In this document: positions 1 through 12,235 of the stretch, one piece after another | How the letters are laid out: each line of letters begins with the position of its first letter | Position numbering within the stretch: position 1 is the stretch's first letter | Assembly: GCA_037903475.1 (NCBI GenBank) | Contig: JBAJFG010000126.1 | Location: forward strand, 682,001-746,000 | Origin: Ancylostoma caninum | Taxonomy: Eukaryota > Nematoda > Chromadorea > Rhabditida > Ancylostomatidae | DNA length: 64,000 nt | Direction of reading: 5' to 3' | Translations under genes and position numbers: made by a program | The notes under the pieces: generated by a model | Seen by the model: only the letters and a program-made list of their open reading frames with translations | Databases searched by the model: none | What the model was told of the DNA's origin: nothing

Positions 1-4
1 ATCT

Positions 5-150
5 TTGGAAGGACCGCAGCAGAATGTTTTCAGCTATTCGGAAGGACCGCTGCAGCTATTCGGAAAGACCGCATAAGCTATTCGATAGGACCGTAGCAGC
101 TGTCCGGAAGGAGCTATTCGGAAGAAATGCAGCAGGAAACCGGAAGGGTG
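5..150. repeat. Degenerate tandem repeat, unit about 22-24 bp
   Basis: About six imperfect copies of a unit resembling AGCTATTCGGAAGGACCGC follow one another, with small insertions between them. The array runs off the left edge of the window, so its full length is unknown. No open frame crosses it that looks like a protein repeat, so I read it as a minisatellite. Confidence 0.75.
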
Positions 151-1412
151 CAGGTCACCTGTCGGTTCTTCCGGTTTTCTGCTGCTGTCCTTCCGAAAAA
201 TTGTCTGAGCAAGGTGGGGGGACAGCACCACCCCCCACCCTCTGCGTTCACTACTGCAGAATTTCCATGAAAAATTGAAAGTAGATGTCAATCCTCACAA
301 AAGATGGTGATAGGGTGTGATACCATGTTTACCCTAGCCTATCGTACGTAATACCACAAAACGAGATCACCAGCATGTGGAATCCTTCAGAAGAACCTTG
401 GACGAAATTTTTGCTCTGAGATTTTTATGGCAAAACTAGACGAATAGTGCAGAATAGTTTCCCAACACTACACTGGCACAGTTTCACGAGTATTTTTTTA
501 ACTTACGAAGGGACCGTGGCATGCCATCGAGTGGACTGGGTCATAAGCAACATTGGGTCGATGTGGTCTTTCGTGCCGAAATAATTTGAATCATGCGTGT
601 TTCGAGACTGATTATAACCTCGTTCTCCAAATCTGCTACTAATTCGGCGATAAAGAGTTTTTCCTCTGCAATGACAAATACTACTTTTATGCTATGAACT
701 CTACTTTGATTTGTACCAATTCAAAAAATTCTTCCAAAATGGTATCGCCAGATTCCTTTCGAAGTAAAGTGCTATGCATGTAGGTGTTCTATCTCAAAAT
801 AAATTCGCATATTTGTACCATTTTGGAGCGGATCTTATATCTAAGGAATTCATTGGGTTATCATTTCCCAATAGAGAGCTTTCCTGAATATCAGTTGGAA
901 ATATAGTGATGGTTTCATTGCAGAACTGAATATTTTACACCAAAACAGACTTCCATGAAAACAGGGCCAACATTTACCGGAAAGGGCGTAATTGGACGCT
1001 GAGAAAGGAACGAAAAGGGGAACATTGAAGGGGGATTCGATGGAAATTTTCTAATGACCTTTATTTCAAACGAAAGAGAAGGGGTTATGGTTTTTCTTGA
1101 CATATATTCGATAAAAGAGGCGCAAATGAGCTAAGAATCTCAAAATGTTTGCAGGTTGTTGAAGTATCTCTGATTAAGCATCTCCTGACATTTCTTTTCA
1201 CCTTGTCAAAAGTCTTTGCCCATCACTCAGTTTCGCAAAAAATAGTCTATCATATCAGAAGGAATCTTTTGATTCAATACTTTAAGCGAAGATCCTTACA
1301 TGACTTCGGAGACTAAGATTTCGGACTTTACACAGTTTTCGGGATTTTGACACGCATTTTCTCCGCCAGACGAGGATTTCTAGCTGTCACTTTAACAAAT
1401 GGAAGAAAAAAC
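151..1412. other. Intergenic and 3' flank of the receptor gene
   Basis: No convincing coding sequence is seen. On the minus strand an AATAAA hexamer (complement at 1060-1065) lies about 350 bp downstream of the receptor stop codon and could be its polyadenylation signal. A segment near 385-425 resembles, in inverted orientation, sequence near 10000-10020, suggesting an old dispersed repeat. Confidence 0.5.
1328..1379 (-). CDS. Alternative last exon of the receptor gene
   Basis: The terminal receptor exon can end in two ways. Read through, CAC TCG is followed directly by TGA (1415-1413). That same TGA overlaps a consensus donor (GTGAGT, 1416-1411). Splicing there to an AG at 1381-1380 adds 17 residues ending IPKTV and a TAA at 1330-1328, for 387 residues in total. 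The implied intron is only 37 bp, which is very short even for nematodes, so the unspliced stop is the default model. Confidence 0.3.
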
Positions 1413-4400
1413 TCACGAGTGCGCTGCTGCAGGAAGAACGACCATCCAGAAAGTTTGCCGGTAGCGAGACGACATAACACAGTAAAGAACGAAATTAACA
1501 GATGAGTTCAGAAGTGAGAGAAGATCCAAAATGTCGCCCAAGTGAAAGTAGAGATATCTGGAATTCGAGATAAACATCTACATATTCATACACATTCATC
1601 ACACACACACAAAAGGAACAATCATGGCTTCCGCAGTTCTTTTTTGAAATGTTAGGTTTTGGAAGCAAAATTCTTGTGCAACTCAATATTAATAGCACAG
1701 TAAGAAGGATCATGACCCTATCCACATTCAGAAGCTGATGAGAAATGAAATATGATCGCCTGCTGATGAAAAAAAAAGAAAAAAAATTCGCAAAAATACT
1801 CACTTGTGAACATCAGCAGTATAAATGGCACATAAGATTGAGATGACTCCTTGAGGCAATTCTGTTACCAGAAAAACAGCAAGAATCACTACCAGCATCG
1901 CTGTCGTTCTGTCTGATTTGTGGAATTTCCTTGAAAATATGAAAAATTGCCTTTAGCTCTCCATAAGCTACATTGCAAATCACAATTTACTTCTTTGTAT
2001 GAGTTGTGCCGTCAACCGAATTGGGATTATTCATGCTGACATTAGTGAGTTTCCTACGATGACGTTCCGCTTGTCGGATCTTGTTCACGAGACCAAAGCT
2101 GAGGATCATGAGCAAAATGCATGGGATCACCTGAAAATGGAAAAGTAACCAGAAGATCAATGTAAACAAATTTTACAGAAAGGTTAACAAATTTTAGCCA
2201 TCGCTAGGAAACGGTGGTTTATGGATACTGGTGAAAGTAGCTGCAGTGGCAGCTTGCTTCACTGAGATTACCCAAGGTACAAGCATCAACACCCCATGCT
2301 TACCCATGCTTAAAATGGACATCGCGTTTACCCTAGGTAATCTAAATGCACGACGGCGAGATGCATGACGGCTCAGACTTCTCAAAGGGTTCCTCGCTCA
2401 CCGATGACCATGCAAATGTGTCTCAAGGTTTCCAGATATAGAAAATCCGTAAATCCATAAAGTATTTTGTCATAAAGGAAGAAAAAAACCAATAAACATG
2501 AAGCATAATCGAATGGACAACAAACAGCAAAAAATTGAGGCTTTGCAAGACGTTCGGCTGCCCTTTGTCAAAAAAAAAATCGTGCATGGATCGAATAATG
2601 CATTAAACACCTTAGAACCGCACAGCTTTTGTGGATAGGGAAGAACGATAATAGACCTTTTTTTCGGATATCTTGTTTTTCGAAAGTGCTTCAGATTTAT
2701 TTGATGAATAAAATAAGTTCATTTGTTTTTTGTTAGAGCAACACTGTGATTACCAGTAAATTTTCCCCTCAAACTTCACTGGACATAATATTATTGCCTT
2801 CATATATCGAAATGAACAAAAAAACGAAAAATACATTTGTGGTCAAACATGGGAGCTACGGTTTGTTTTTTTTTTTGAAATCTTAAGGAAAACATCTACA
2901 GCGTGGTTTGAAACATAAGAAGATAGTATTACCTTAAAAACAATCCCAATCATCCAAATATTCAACTTGAAAAGGCTACAGTTGTTGGCAGTTGCTTCTT
3001 TGCTAACCTAAAATTTAAAATCTCAATCAATGTAGATCCAATTACAAAGTCTAATCCAGAAAAATAATCCTAACCGTGAATGTATAAATTGGTTGTGAGT
3101 AGTTTGCAGGATAAAACTGGGAACATCGAGGGGTTGGCTGCCAGACACCCTCTGGGTACAGCGAGATCTCATGAACGAACACGCTTGGAATACACATGAT
3201 GAACACGCACACGTAGATCAATATGCATAGTTTCCATGCGAATTTTGGTCGTTGCCATGAGCTGAAAATAGAATGAGATAAAATAGTGGTTTTGAGGGTA
3301 GATGAAATGGTAAACTTTCGGCAGTCTCTCACTTTAATTTCCCTTTCCTTTAATTTTTCCACGAAGGTTCGGTCAATGCCTGCTCGTTAAAGAAACCCCG
3401 TGTAATCCATGTAATCCACCGGGAATAAAGCTAATCTAATGAGGTGCGTAGGCTACTAATTCTTATACCATTTGCAGAAATAAGTCAACTTTGAACACTA
3501 GGAAATTTCCAGAGTTCCATGCTGAATACTGAGTACTGAATCTTTTATGTTTCATCATGCATAGTAAAGTATGTAAATACGCCGATTAGTACATGAAGAC
3601 AAATTTAATACCACTGCCTGCAGCCTAATGTTGCATTTTTATCTGCAACTTCCGGTTGGATGTGTTTTTTTTCTTGCAAAAACAGGAAATTCATTCAGCG
3701 TTCTGTGCAAAATTGCATGTTATGAGGAATACGTCGCTGATTTTTCTCCATGCGTAGTTCAGCACAAGAAAGACGATGAATACCCGTAACACCAAGTTAC
3801 GCATGAATGTTCAATTCCCAGGTGAGTAGATCTTCAAAGTCGTCTGCTTCGACGACTTTTTAGCAATCCCGGGATGTCTCAATGTTAGTGGGTTCTGACA
3901 AATCAGGTGTCATAGTCAGAGTCAAAAGTGACGTAATCTGCCGTGTCTGGAACGAAAATTCAACTGAGTTTACTTTCTATTAGGTAAAGAATTTCTCTCC
4001 CAGACTGCTCGTCTCTTATAATTGCTCGAGAAATACTGTACAGGAGAACAAACTGCTTGATGTTCCATATAAAGTTCTACGGTCCGATTAAACGTGATCC
4101 GCTTTTCACACTGTTATCCTTGTTTTCGAATCTTTTGAACGGAAATACGTCCTAAAACACGTTTCTCAAGAGCCTATACTCAAACACTTCAAACGCTTGA
4201 AGGGTCCCTTTTTTTCGTTTAAAAGAGGTCTTCACATGGCTGTCAGTAAAAGTTCACTCGAATTAGGTAGCGACAAGGGTGTTGTTCGCAAAGTTCAAGG
4301 ATATTAAAAACCCTCACCATCGCCGAGAACGAGTGATTAAACCTTTGTGGATTTCTGAAGAGGGCTAACTCTGTGAAATAAGTTCTGATTCTATGACGGA

Positions 4401-7400
4401 TCATAATCGTATTGGAGATTATAAATCTCACCCAGAAAAATTTTCGTGGGTACCCAAATTTGAATGCGTTGTCTGAAGAAATTCAAGTTTGTCACTGCAA
4501 AAAATACCTACGATTTTACCACAGGCTGACAAGTGAATTTGAGTGACCCAATGCTTCATAGAGTGTCAAACCTTTCCATAATGATTCTTTTACGAATTTT
4601 CAATATATTGCAGTGCTAAATTAGTGACATATAAGCATCAGAACACACCTATTGAGCCTGGCAACCCTCAGGGTCATTCTTCGAATGAATGCCATCGCTA
4701 CAGCCAACCACAACGACGTCGTATGCAACGTGATACTGAGGGCGACGTGCCAAAGGAGGAACAGCATCCATCCATGGGTGAATGTAGGGCTACTGAAATA
4801 GGGAACGGAAATAAGAAATGTAAATATTTGGTCATTCCTCATCTCTAAAAGCTCTATTAGATTTTCCAGTGGGCCCAGTTTCTAATGATCCATTTAGCTA
4901 CTTATTTATTTACTCACCTATTTATTTATTTATTTATTCATTGATGAGCTTCTATTTAATTCTTTTTGGATTTATCTGAAGTTCTCGAGTTTGGTAATAT
5001 CATTTTTTCGTAATCGTATAATGGCGTGCTCTTAAAACTCTTAAAAATATGTACAACCCATGACACATGATGTTCTTGAAACTCTCGCACCCCCCCCCCC
5101 CCCCCCTCCTTCTCCCGTTTCGAGGCCCATGGCAATCGTCAACAGCGATACAAGTGGACGCGCCGCCAAGGCGTTCAATCTTAACACTTTCGAAATGGGA
5201 CTCGGCTTATCTGCAAAACATGGAATCCTCGTGTTATCCTTGGCAATAGCTTCGTCGTATATTGATGGGAGCACTTTTCTAAGGACCTTTCGTCATGGGG
5301 CAAAAGTGCACAAGTATGGAGCTGGCGCGCACGTGAGACGGATTGCGCACACAACAACAAATCACCTCTAGCGATGGCAAAACTGACATCACAGGGGAGG
5401 AAAATAACGGAAGAGGATGGAATCGTGCATGTTCACTGGGAATTCGGGATGACTGCCGGGATGTGGGATGGATAGGCTGTAGAGGTTCACCTTATTCCAG
5501 GTATATAAGAGATAAAAAGGCCCTCATTCCCAATATTCTTCAAATTTCTACTGCATATCTCTTTAAAGATCTAGTAGAACCAATTATTTTTGAATAGATT
5601 ATACAAAAGACGAGGAATCATTACCGAAACCCTGACCAACACGTTATAAAAGCATACCAGAAAGTGGGGAATTCTTTTTTCGTAGTGAATCAAATTTTTT
5701 TTTCTGAATCAATGACAATTCCTTACCAGGTCACCTCCCTTTGTAAGACGAAGTGAACGATGTAGATCAGATACGACGCCATCGTACCGATGTCACACAC
5801 GGCGACAGCGGTGAGTACGCAATTAACGGCCGAGTTCCTCATCGACGGACGGGACAGCACGATGACATGCACGATGTTCGTCAGGATTCCGAACACACAT
5901 AATCCTACGCAGACAACGCCGTGGATGGGTGCGTAGAGACTGAAAAAAGAAGGAATTTTTGGTTAGGTTATGCAGATCTGGCTGTATATTTCTTGTTTCG
6001 ATGGGATCGATACGGCAATAACTTTCTTAAATACTCCAAATAGTAGAGGGAATAAGATTGGGCGGAAGATTTTTCAATTTCAAGCTTACAATTAAATGTG
6101 TTTCGATTTGTTCTGTTATACCCAATGTGAGCTTCTTTCCGGTCTTGTATATTTGCTTCACTGTGGATTTAAATAATTGTGCAATTGATTGAGCAATTGT
6201 CAGTTTTCGATTTTTTATTCTCTGATTTGTTCTTCATAAGAGCGCACCTAAGTAAGGTACAAAAACTAAATGAGCAAACAAAAAAATAAAGTAAAGTACA
6301 TTAAAATTTCGTGCTAGAGTACTTGTAAGTACAATTAAAAGCGAATAAGGCTTCAACCAATGTACTCGAATATTCGATCACATTTAAACCAATGATAGAA
6401 ATGTTTCCTTTCTTCTCTTCGAATAGTTTCGTTATGGAATTATTGATCAAGTCAACTAATTATAATATTTGGCTTTCATTCGGCCATAATCTTCTCGGAC
6501 ACAACACATAACCCACCCTCTCATGTGATCCAAAATCTGCAACTCTCTATTGAATAGAAATTCTCCTCTGTAGTTCTGGGATATTTGACGTGCACGCCTA
6601 ATCCGCCATTTTTGTAGGGTAACGGTTTGTTTATCGTAGATGTACATCTCGTGGAAGCTTAAAGGCAATGTATCACCTCGTTTTCGTGTTTGAGGTAATG
6701 GTGGATCCCAAATCTCCTCGATGCGCTGAATCCAGCGGTATATACAAAATGTTGCAAAACCGCCTCCAAACGCATTTTTTAATCATTCTCGAGGTGGGGT
6801 TAGGAGCAGTTTGTCAAGCCGAGTGCACGCGTGAAGGCGTTGATCTTATCGATCGGACACGTCAAGACGTGTTGGCCAACGCTGCAGTCGTGGCGGGCAG
6901 CCAGCACAGTCACGGACCGCTCCGCCCAAGTGGTCCATGAACTACACATTCGGATTCCCCAAAAACGGGTTCCCGACACTTTTATGACGTACATCACTGG
7001 AATCAGCGTGACGAGTACGTCTAGAGTATGCTGATTTCTACACCCCATGGAACGAGGTGACACACTGTCTTTAAGGAACTGTACGCACTAAATTGACACA
7101 TCCTACAAGCTGACCACGACTAACATGCCGATTTTCTGCGCTTTCCAGGGTTTCTTTTATGCTACTGTAGAGAATTAAGGTTAAATGACTTAAATGCCAA
7201 GTTAAGTTTAGGAAGAAGTGCAAGATAATTTAAGTAAACAGTTTATAACTTAAGTAAACAGTTTTCAGCATAGGATACACATAATTGTTCTTCAAGCTGA
7301 ATTTTACAAACATCTACCATATATCGTATCTGTCGTACATCTACCGTAACTCTGAACATAATCGCTAAGGCAGAAGATGGGTATCATGCATAATTGAAAG

Positions 7401-7894
7401 CACAATGTCAAACATGCACCTCCTCCCCCTCCCCCTTCAGTGAGACGTTGTTTGAGTGAATAATTTCTTTTGAAAAATGTATTTTCAAATACCAGAGTTT
7501 GAGATTAAATAGTAGTACATCCCAAGATGGTTGATTCTTGAAAAACTTCCAATTGCCCAATGTCTTACCCTGTTTGGGTCCAAGAGGCGGTTTTCAATGA
7601 TACACTACTTGTTTTTTCTTACTGCTACAGAACCAGCCAATTTCAACAAATCCCTCAGCTTTGGGTCATTCCAGCAATTTAAAATAACTTCTTCTTTTTT
7701 TGTCCCTGAAAGTCAAACGATCTCTGCCCATTCGAGTCTAACCAGCCCATCCAGACATAGCCCATTTGTGTATGCTATAATGAATGAATAAAATATGACG
7801 TTTTTCACCTCCGGAAGTTTGACAGCGCGTTCAGGAAGTTCTGCGTGGAATTCTGCCGCAGGTCGAACAGTGGAGTATCGTTGGGACATTCCAT
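1413..7894 (-). CDS. FMRFamide/myosuppressin-type (dmsr-like) neuropeptide GPCR, 8 exons
   Basis: This is a seven-helix plasma-membrane receptor expected to sense FMRFamide-like neuropeptides and signal through G proteins (family knowledge). Exons on the minus strand: 7894-7809, 5939-5727, 4792-4649, 3261-3075, 3007-2933, 2130-1991, 1929-1804 and 1557-1413. All are bounded by GT/AG and all phases agree, giving 371 residues. The start ATG at 7894 follows an in-frame TAA. The N-terminus has two N-glycosylation motifs (NDT, NST). Helices: TM1 36-58 after LYAPIHG, TM2 68-92 (D78), TM3 108-133, TM4 156-178, TM5 221-250 (VIPCILL), TM6 291-316 preceded by DRTTAM and containing TELPQG, TM7 331-353 with [14 protein letters not shown] then NFVLYC. 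C100 and cysteines in the second extracellular loop could pair. The usual DRY motif is absent; FIRR sits there. The subfamily was recognised by motif, not by search. Confidence 0.9.
2262..2350. repeat. Copy of palindromic GATTACCC-type repeat in intron 5
   Basis: GAGATTACCCAAGGTA at the left is mirrored by TTACCCTAGGTAATCT at the right, with a short spacer. It belongs to the same dispersed family as the copies near 15840-16410, 29270-29375, 34445-34780 and 43395-43486. It lies inside receptor intron 5 (2131-2932), well away from the splice sites. Confidence 0.55.
4903..4943. repeat. TTTA microsatellite
   Basis: An interrupted run of TTTA/ATTT tetranucleotides in receptor intron 2 (the 4793-5726 intron). 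Similar short ATTT-rich runs occur elsewhere in the window, for example near 14705-14730. Confidence 0.7.
5091..5107. repeat. Poly-C tract
   Basis: An almost uninterrupted cytosine run sits inside receptor intron 2. It creates a spurious polyproline ORF on the plus strand. Length error is likely in sequencing or assembly here. Confidence 0.8.
6659..7074. mobile_element. TTAA-ended MITE, copy 1 (416 bp)
   Basis: The element starts TTAAAGGCAATGTATCACCT and ends with the near-perfect reverse complement AGGTGACACACTGTCTTTAA. A second copy sharing the interior lies at 43487-43879. TTAA at both ends fits piggyBac-like target choice, though the superfamily is inference because no transposase is present. 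It sits in receptor intron 1 (5940-7808). Short ORFs across it have no recognisable product. Confidence 0.8.
7231..7265. repeat. Short tandem duplication (20-bp unit)
   Basis: TAAGTAAACAGTTTATAACT is followed immediately by a second, truncated copy. It lies in receptor intron 1 and has no further visible significance. Confidence 0.7.
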
Positions 7895-9495
7895 ACTTTA
7901 TCGGCGACATGGAAGGGACATCAATCTTCAACAGATAGACTATTACGTAGAACACATGTAAAAGGCGAAAAAAAAAACGATATATCTTGCGAGGGGAGCA
8001 TCTACAAAACGATAGAGTGATGTCCGAACGAAATCTGCAACAACGTGTAAAAAACAGCAAATTATCTTTCAAAACGAGCGAAACACAAGGTAAGAAACAC
8101 ACGGTAAATCGGCTGTTAATGAGATGGAGCATGAAGGCGGGAATTTGTAGGAGACAAAAACCTGTGAACGCATGAACGAGCAGCTTATGACTGAAATATT
8201 AGAACCCTCTGCGGAAATGAAGCACCCATTAAAAACAGGCTCATCATAAAAACAATGATCTCCGTGGCTTCTGCCAACAGAAGGTGGATCTAAGTGCAGA
8301 AAAATAAACTGACGACAGAATTAGCCAACCAATATAACTTTTTTCCCACAGAATAAGTGCTGGAGCTGGAACGAAAGGAAAGTGAGTAGCTGGAGGAAAC
8401 TTCTTGAATGTTTCCTTGCACAAAGTGGAAAATTTTGCAAAGAATATTCTGGAACTACAAACACAAACCAGCACCCTCTTCTAAATGAAGAAAGATATAT
8501 AAGTAAATGTAGATAACAAGTGTACATTCAATCAAACTACATTCACATAAACCTTTAAGGACATAAAAACGGACCAAGTGTCCCTAGTGCAAAAATCAAG
8601 AAATGAATGAGATTTCCGAAGCAAAATACATAGCTACTACATACAGATACGTATGTATTGAAGTCTCGGATGATGCGAATAAAATCCGAATGTTATTCGA
8701 GTATCTAAAAATTAAGAAAAAAATGACTGAGTGTGAGCCAACATTACGTGAGTTCTCAACCGTTCCTCTTTACAACGGTCAGAATTAGTAACTGACCAAC
8801 ATACTCACAAATTTATCCACTTATTTTTTACTAATTTATTCATACATATGTAGAAGGATTTATTCATCTAGATTGTGTGTGTTTTATATAAATACGTCAC
8901 GATCGAGACGTGACCCACAGACGTGTGAATTTGCACTTCAAGGATTAATGAGAGTGAATTCAGTAGCATCGAGTCATCTCCATAGGCACAAACGCAGAAA
9001 TTGAAGGAAAACTTGCACTACAACTAAGTTCTCTGCATCTACTAGGTCTACTTCTTTTGCAGAATGATAGGAAATTCATTTGAAAACGTTACGATTGCGT
9101 CAGACTTCGCAGTAGTTGCATCTCGTGCACATTTTCCAGCGGAATGAGGAGCAGCATGCATATTTAAGTACCGGAAGAGGAAGAGCCGGGAATTTCATGG
9201 TTTCTTAACTGTGGGATAACAAGGCAAGACTGCGAACGATAACTGCTGCTAGCCATTGCTATGACTTCTTTAGGATGAGATATGGTACAAAAGTTTCCAA
9301 AATAAACTTAGCTTGACGTAACGATTAGCGTTCTCAATTTGTAAACCCAGGTTAACACCAGCTTCATGTTTTTTTAAATCGTTTTCTCAAGGGTATACTA
9401 AATTCTTGTTATTAGGCCATTTAATCAGAATGTATTGTTTTTAACCTGTTCTAATGGGGAAAAAAAGAGTTTGAAAAATCAAAACACGGTAAATG
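7895..9495. other. Upstream region of the receptor gene, no gene seen
   Basis: This holds the 5' untranslated region and presumed promoter of the minus-strand receptor. I see no clear TATA box or upstream coding exon. Several ORFs of 60-75 codons occur on both strands, but none has splice signals, composition or motifs that set it apart from chance. Confidence 0.4.
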
Positions 9496-9817
9496 TCAGA
9501 TGAGCACTTGGATGGCAGCACATATGTAAAATTTATCCGTGCTCGGACTCATCATTGCAAAGATGGGTAATCCCACATCTATGGGTATGGTCACAGATCG
9601 GTAGCAGCTCGAGTTGACCATGCCATGTATGGGAGAACACGCATATGACTGCCGAGTTGAGAGTAAATTCCGGATATGTATTCTTCTGTAGCCGTAAATC
9701 CGCTTTATTTGACACTGGGTTACAAGTTTGAGGAGTGGCACTAATTTTTAAAGCAGCGCTTACTAGAGCAAGTAGAACTACGACGCTGACTGGGCTGTGA
9801 TACGGAATCATTAACAC
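9496..9817 (-). CDS. Candidate small secreted Cys-containing protein (two models)
   Basis: An ATG at 9817 opens a signal-peptide-like start: MLMIPYHS, then a hydrophobic run SVVVLLAL. Model A is one uninterrupted ORF of 94 residues (9817-9533) with five cysteines after the leader. Model B splices a 49-bp intron (9763-9715; GTAAGC donor, CCCAG acceptor, both phase 0). It gives 90 residues from exons 9817-9764 and 9714-9496, with four cysteines. The short intron is typical of nematodes, so I slightly prefer B. I do not recognise the family. Secretion is inferred only from the leader, and the frame could also be open by chance. Confidence 0.35.
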
Positions 9818-10028
9818 ACACTATTCGGCTAGTTCTGCTGCAACACTATCTAACTCGCCGTCTAACTTTGCCTATGGGTATTACTCGACGCGCTGATCAC
9901 AAGTTCTGTATCTCAACAATATATTTCCAGGGTTACGATAGGAATACGAAAAATGATACATGTCAGAGTCATTTGGAACCTTTCCCTCTGAGAAGAACCT
10001 TGAGCGAAAATTTCGGCTCTGACAAGGG

Positions 10029-10394
10029 AGGTGCAGGAGGTTCGGCTCGCGGATAGGAATGAAACCTATCTGGCTTGAATCTTTGTTTGAGTAGGTGCTA
10101 CATTATGTATTTCATTACTGCCCTCGACTCCAAACAACAACAAAAGACAAGAATGCAAAGCGGACGCCTATGACGGCTTCGTACCCTCGATCCTCTGCCA
10201 AGCAGTCCAGTAACTTCTCCACACGGCCATTCCATCGCTCACGGTGTGCAGGAACGCATATAGTGAGGTAGTGAGATTTCTATTTTCTGACCTCCCATGC
10301 AGTCATAAAACATATACTGTAGCACCTTCTCAAACAAAGATTCAAGCCAGATAGGTTTCATTCGGATCTGCAAGCCGAACCTCTTGCAGCTCCT
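10029..10394. mobile_element. Foldback MITE with about 77-bp arms
   Basis: Left arm 10029-10105 and right arm 10317-10394 are near-perfect reverse complements. They share AATGAAACCTATCTGGCTTG and the adjoining CTTTGTTTGAG with few mismatches. The 211-bp spacer has no product I can recognise. The exact ends and any target-site duplication are unclear, so the true element may extend a little further on both sides. Confidence 0.75.
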
Positions 10395-12235
10395 TTGAGA
10401 TCATGGGGATGGAACCGGTATAATAGCGGCAAATCAGCAAGTTTGTACTAAACTTAACCTAGGTATGCCGACCACACATGGTCTGGAGAGTAAAGTCCTG
10501 ATGAGGGAACTGGTGTTCGCACATTTAAGCTGGAACGGGTCGTAACTTCACTATAGCGGTCAGAGATCCATCCCTGGTTGTTCAAAGGTCATCAAGCGAT
10601 TACTTCGACCCGTATGTACATACTCGTTAGCGAATACCTTAATCCTCTTTACCGTAAGCAAGAATAGAAATAGGTTATAAATAAGATTTCTGACTCAGGC
10701 TAGAAGATGCAGAAGTAGATAATGAAGCGATCACGCTCACGTTAAATAGCGTTCATATAAGATAACTATCGCTTTTATAACGTCATTTTATGAACTCGTG
10801 CAGGCCCGCATCTCTGAAGCAGACGTGTGGGTGGGTGTTCAACGTAGGAGTGGAGTAAAAATAGCGCCAATTGTCTCAAATTGAGCGCATTAGCACAAGG
10901 TTCCCGCAATTACGAAATTATGACGGGGAACTCAACCCACAACATTGAACTAAAACCACAATCCTCTCCCCCATAGCTCTATGTACTCTGTGCTGAGCTC
11001 AGATTCTTTTTCTTAGAACATATAAGACTAATTGCGCCTCGAATTTCGCATCGAACCTATAAGGGATGAAGGATTTGAGGCCAGACGAAGCCACTTAGCT
11101 TCGGCTTGAAATTGAAGAATTGCTTTACGTAGCTAATGAAGTTTTTCTGGAAGCGGGGAAGTGATTCGAGAGTCGTGTTCGGGAAATAAGGTAGTTGAAG
11201 TCTTGAGATTATCCTGTAACTTCCATAGTACAGCAATTCCAAAGAAAAACGTTGTCAGGTGGACATCAAGTTAAAATCACAGCACTCAGGAAAGTGATAG
11301 AACAGAGATGTGTCATTGAGAAAAATGTGGTAAATTTTTTCGGACGCTGAAGGGTAGCAGGAAAATTCACAGCAAATGGATCTCGCTGCAAAAAAGGTAA
11401 ACAGTTCAAGAGGAATTTCATGGAAATACGCCCCATTATGGAAAATATGTACACATCAGTGATGTTCATGGTACATCCGACACGTGTACAAACTAGTGAA
11501 TGATTCGATAGTAGGTTAACAATCTGCAAAGAGCCATGAATGGATGGAATTGCATTGCATCTGTTCCACCACAGGCTCTTCCACATCTACCACACTGCAG
11601 GAGATTTCATTATTTTCCAGAAGTATTTTTTCGAAAATTAATAAATAAATATGTCTTAAGGGAGCGGGAAGCGATTTCTTTAACCCATTGGTGACCACAT
11701 CATTTTTTGAACGTTTGCACATTTTCACAAATTCTGTAGGATCGAGACTGTGTAGGAATCACTGTGGAACTCCTATTTCCGGAACTTCCGGCGTTTTTCG
11801 CACTTCCGACTTCTAAAACTTCAAACTTCACTCCCGTTCATTCTTGATCCTCACGTTGTGGTAGAAGTAACAAGGAGTGCCCCAAAGGTAGATACAAATA
11901 CCCAGACTGGAACTGAAAATATTTCACTATTCATGCGGATTTCACAAGTTTTCGATAAAACCGACTCTCCCTCTTAGAACAGCGCTAGCGGGATACTGAA
12001 AGCAAGAAAAAAAAATTAGAAAAAGCAAAAGTGATAGTAGCTTCTTCTGGATTGTCCTGAAAATATTGCAACCCAACTATGTGACGTAGTAGAGCCATTC
12101 GAAGAAATCCACGTTTGGGAAAGATGACAGCATTCGAGAAAAACTCTTCAAGGCAGGACCAAATTGGTAACGAATACTAAGGCTGGGATATCTCTAGAAA
12201 CTCCTATTTGGCTTTGCTTTTAATTTAATTACTAT
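10395..12235. other. No gene recognised
   Basis: The sequence is AT-rich with scattered ORFs up to 106 codons (one on the minus strand at 11266-11586). None shows family motifs, a plausible exon structure or a signal peptide. No inverted repeat comparable to its neighbours was seen. Confidence 0.4.

Noticed and set aside
1558..1803. A minus-strand ORF directly continuing receptor exon 7 with a hydrophobic stretch that could pass for TM7
   Set aside because: It lacks the LGD...N..NF pattern of the family. The real TM7 lies in another frame at 1557-1413 with a proper acceptor and matching phase. This stretch is therefore intron 7.
5060..5371. Plus-strand ORF with a polyproline run
   Set aside because: The run is produced by a poly-C tract in a receptor intron on the opposite strand. 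No other coding evidence exists.
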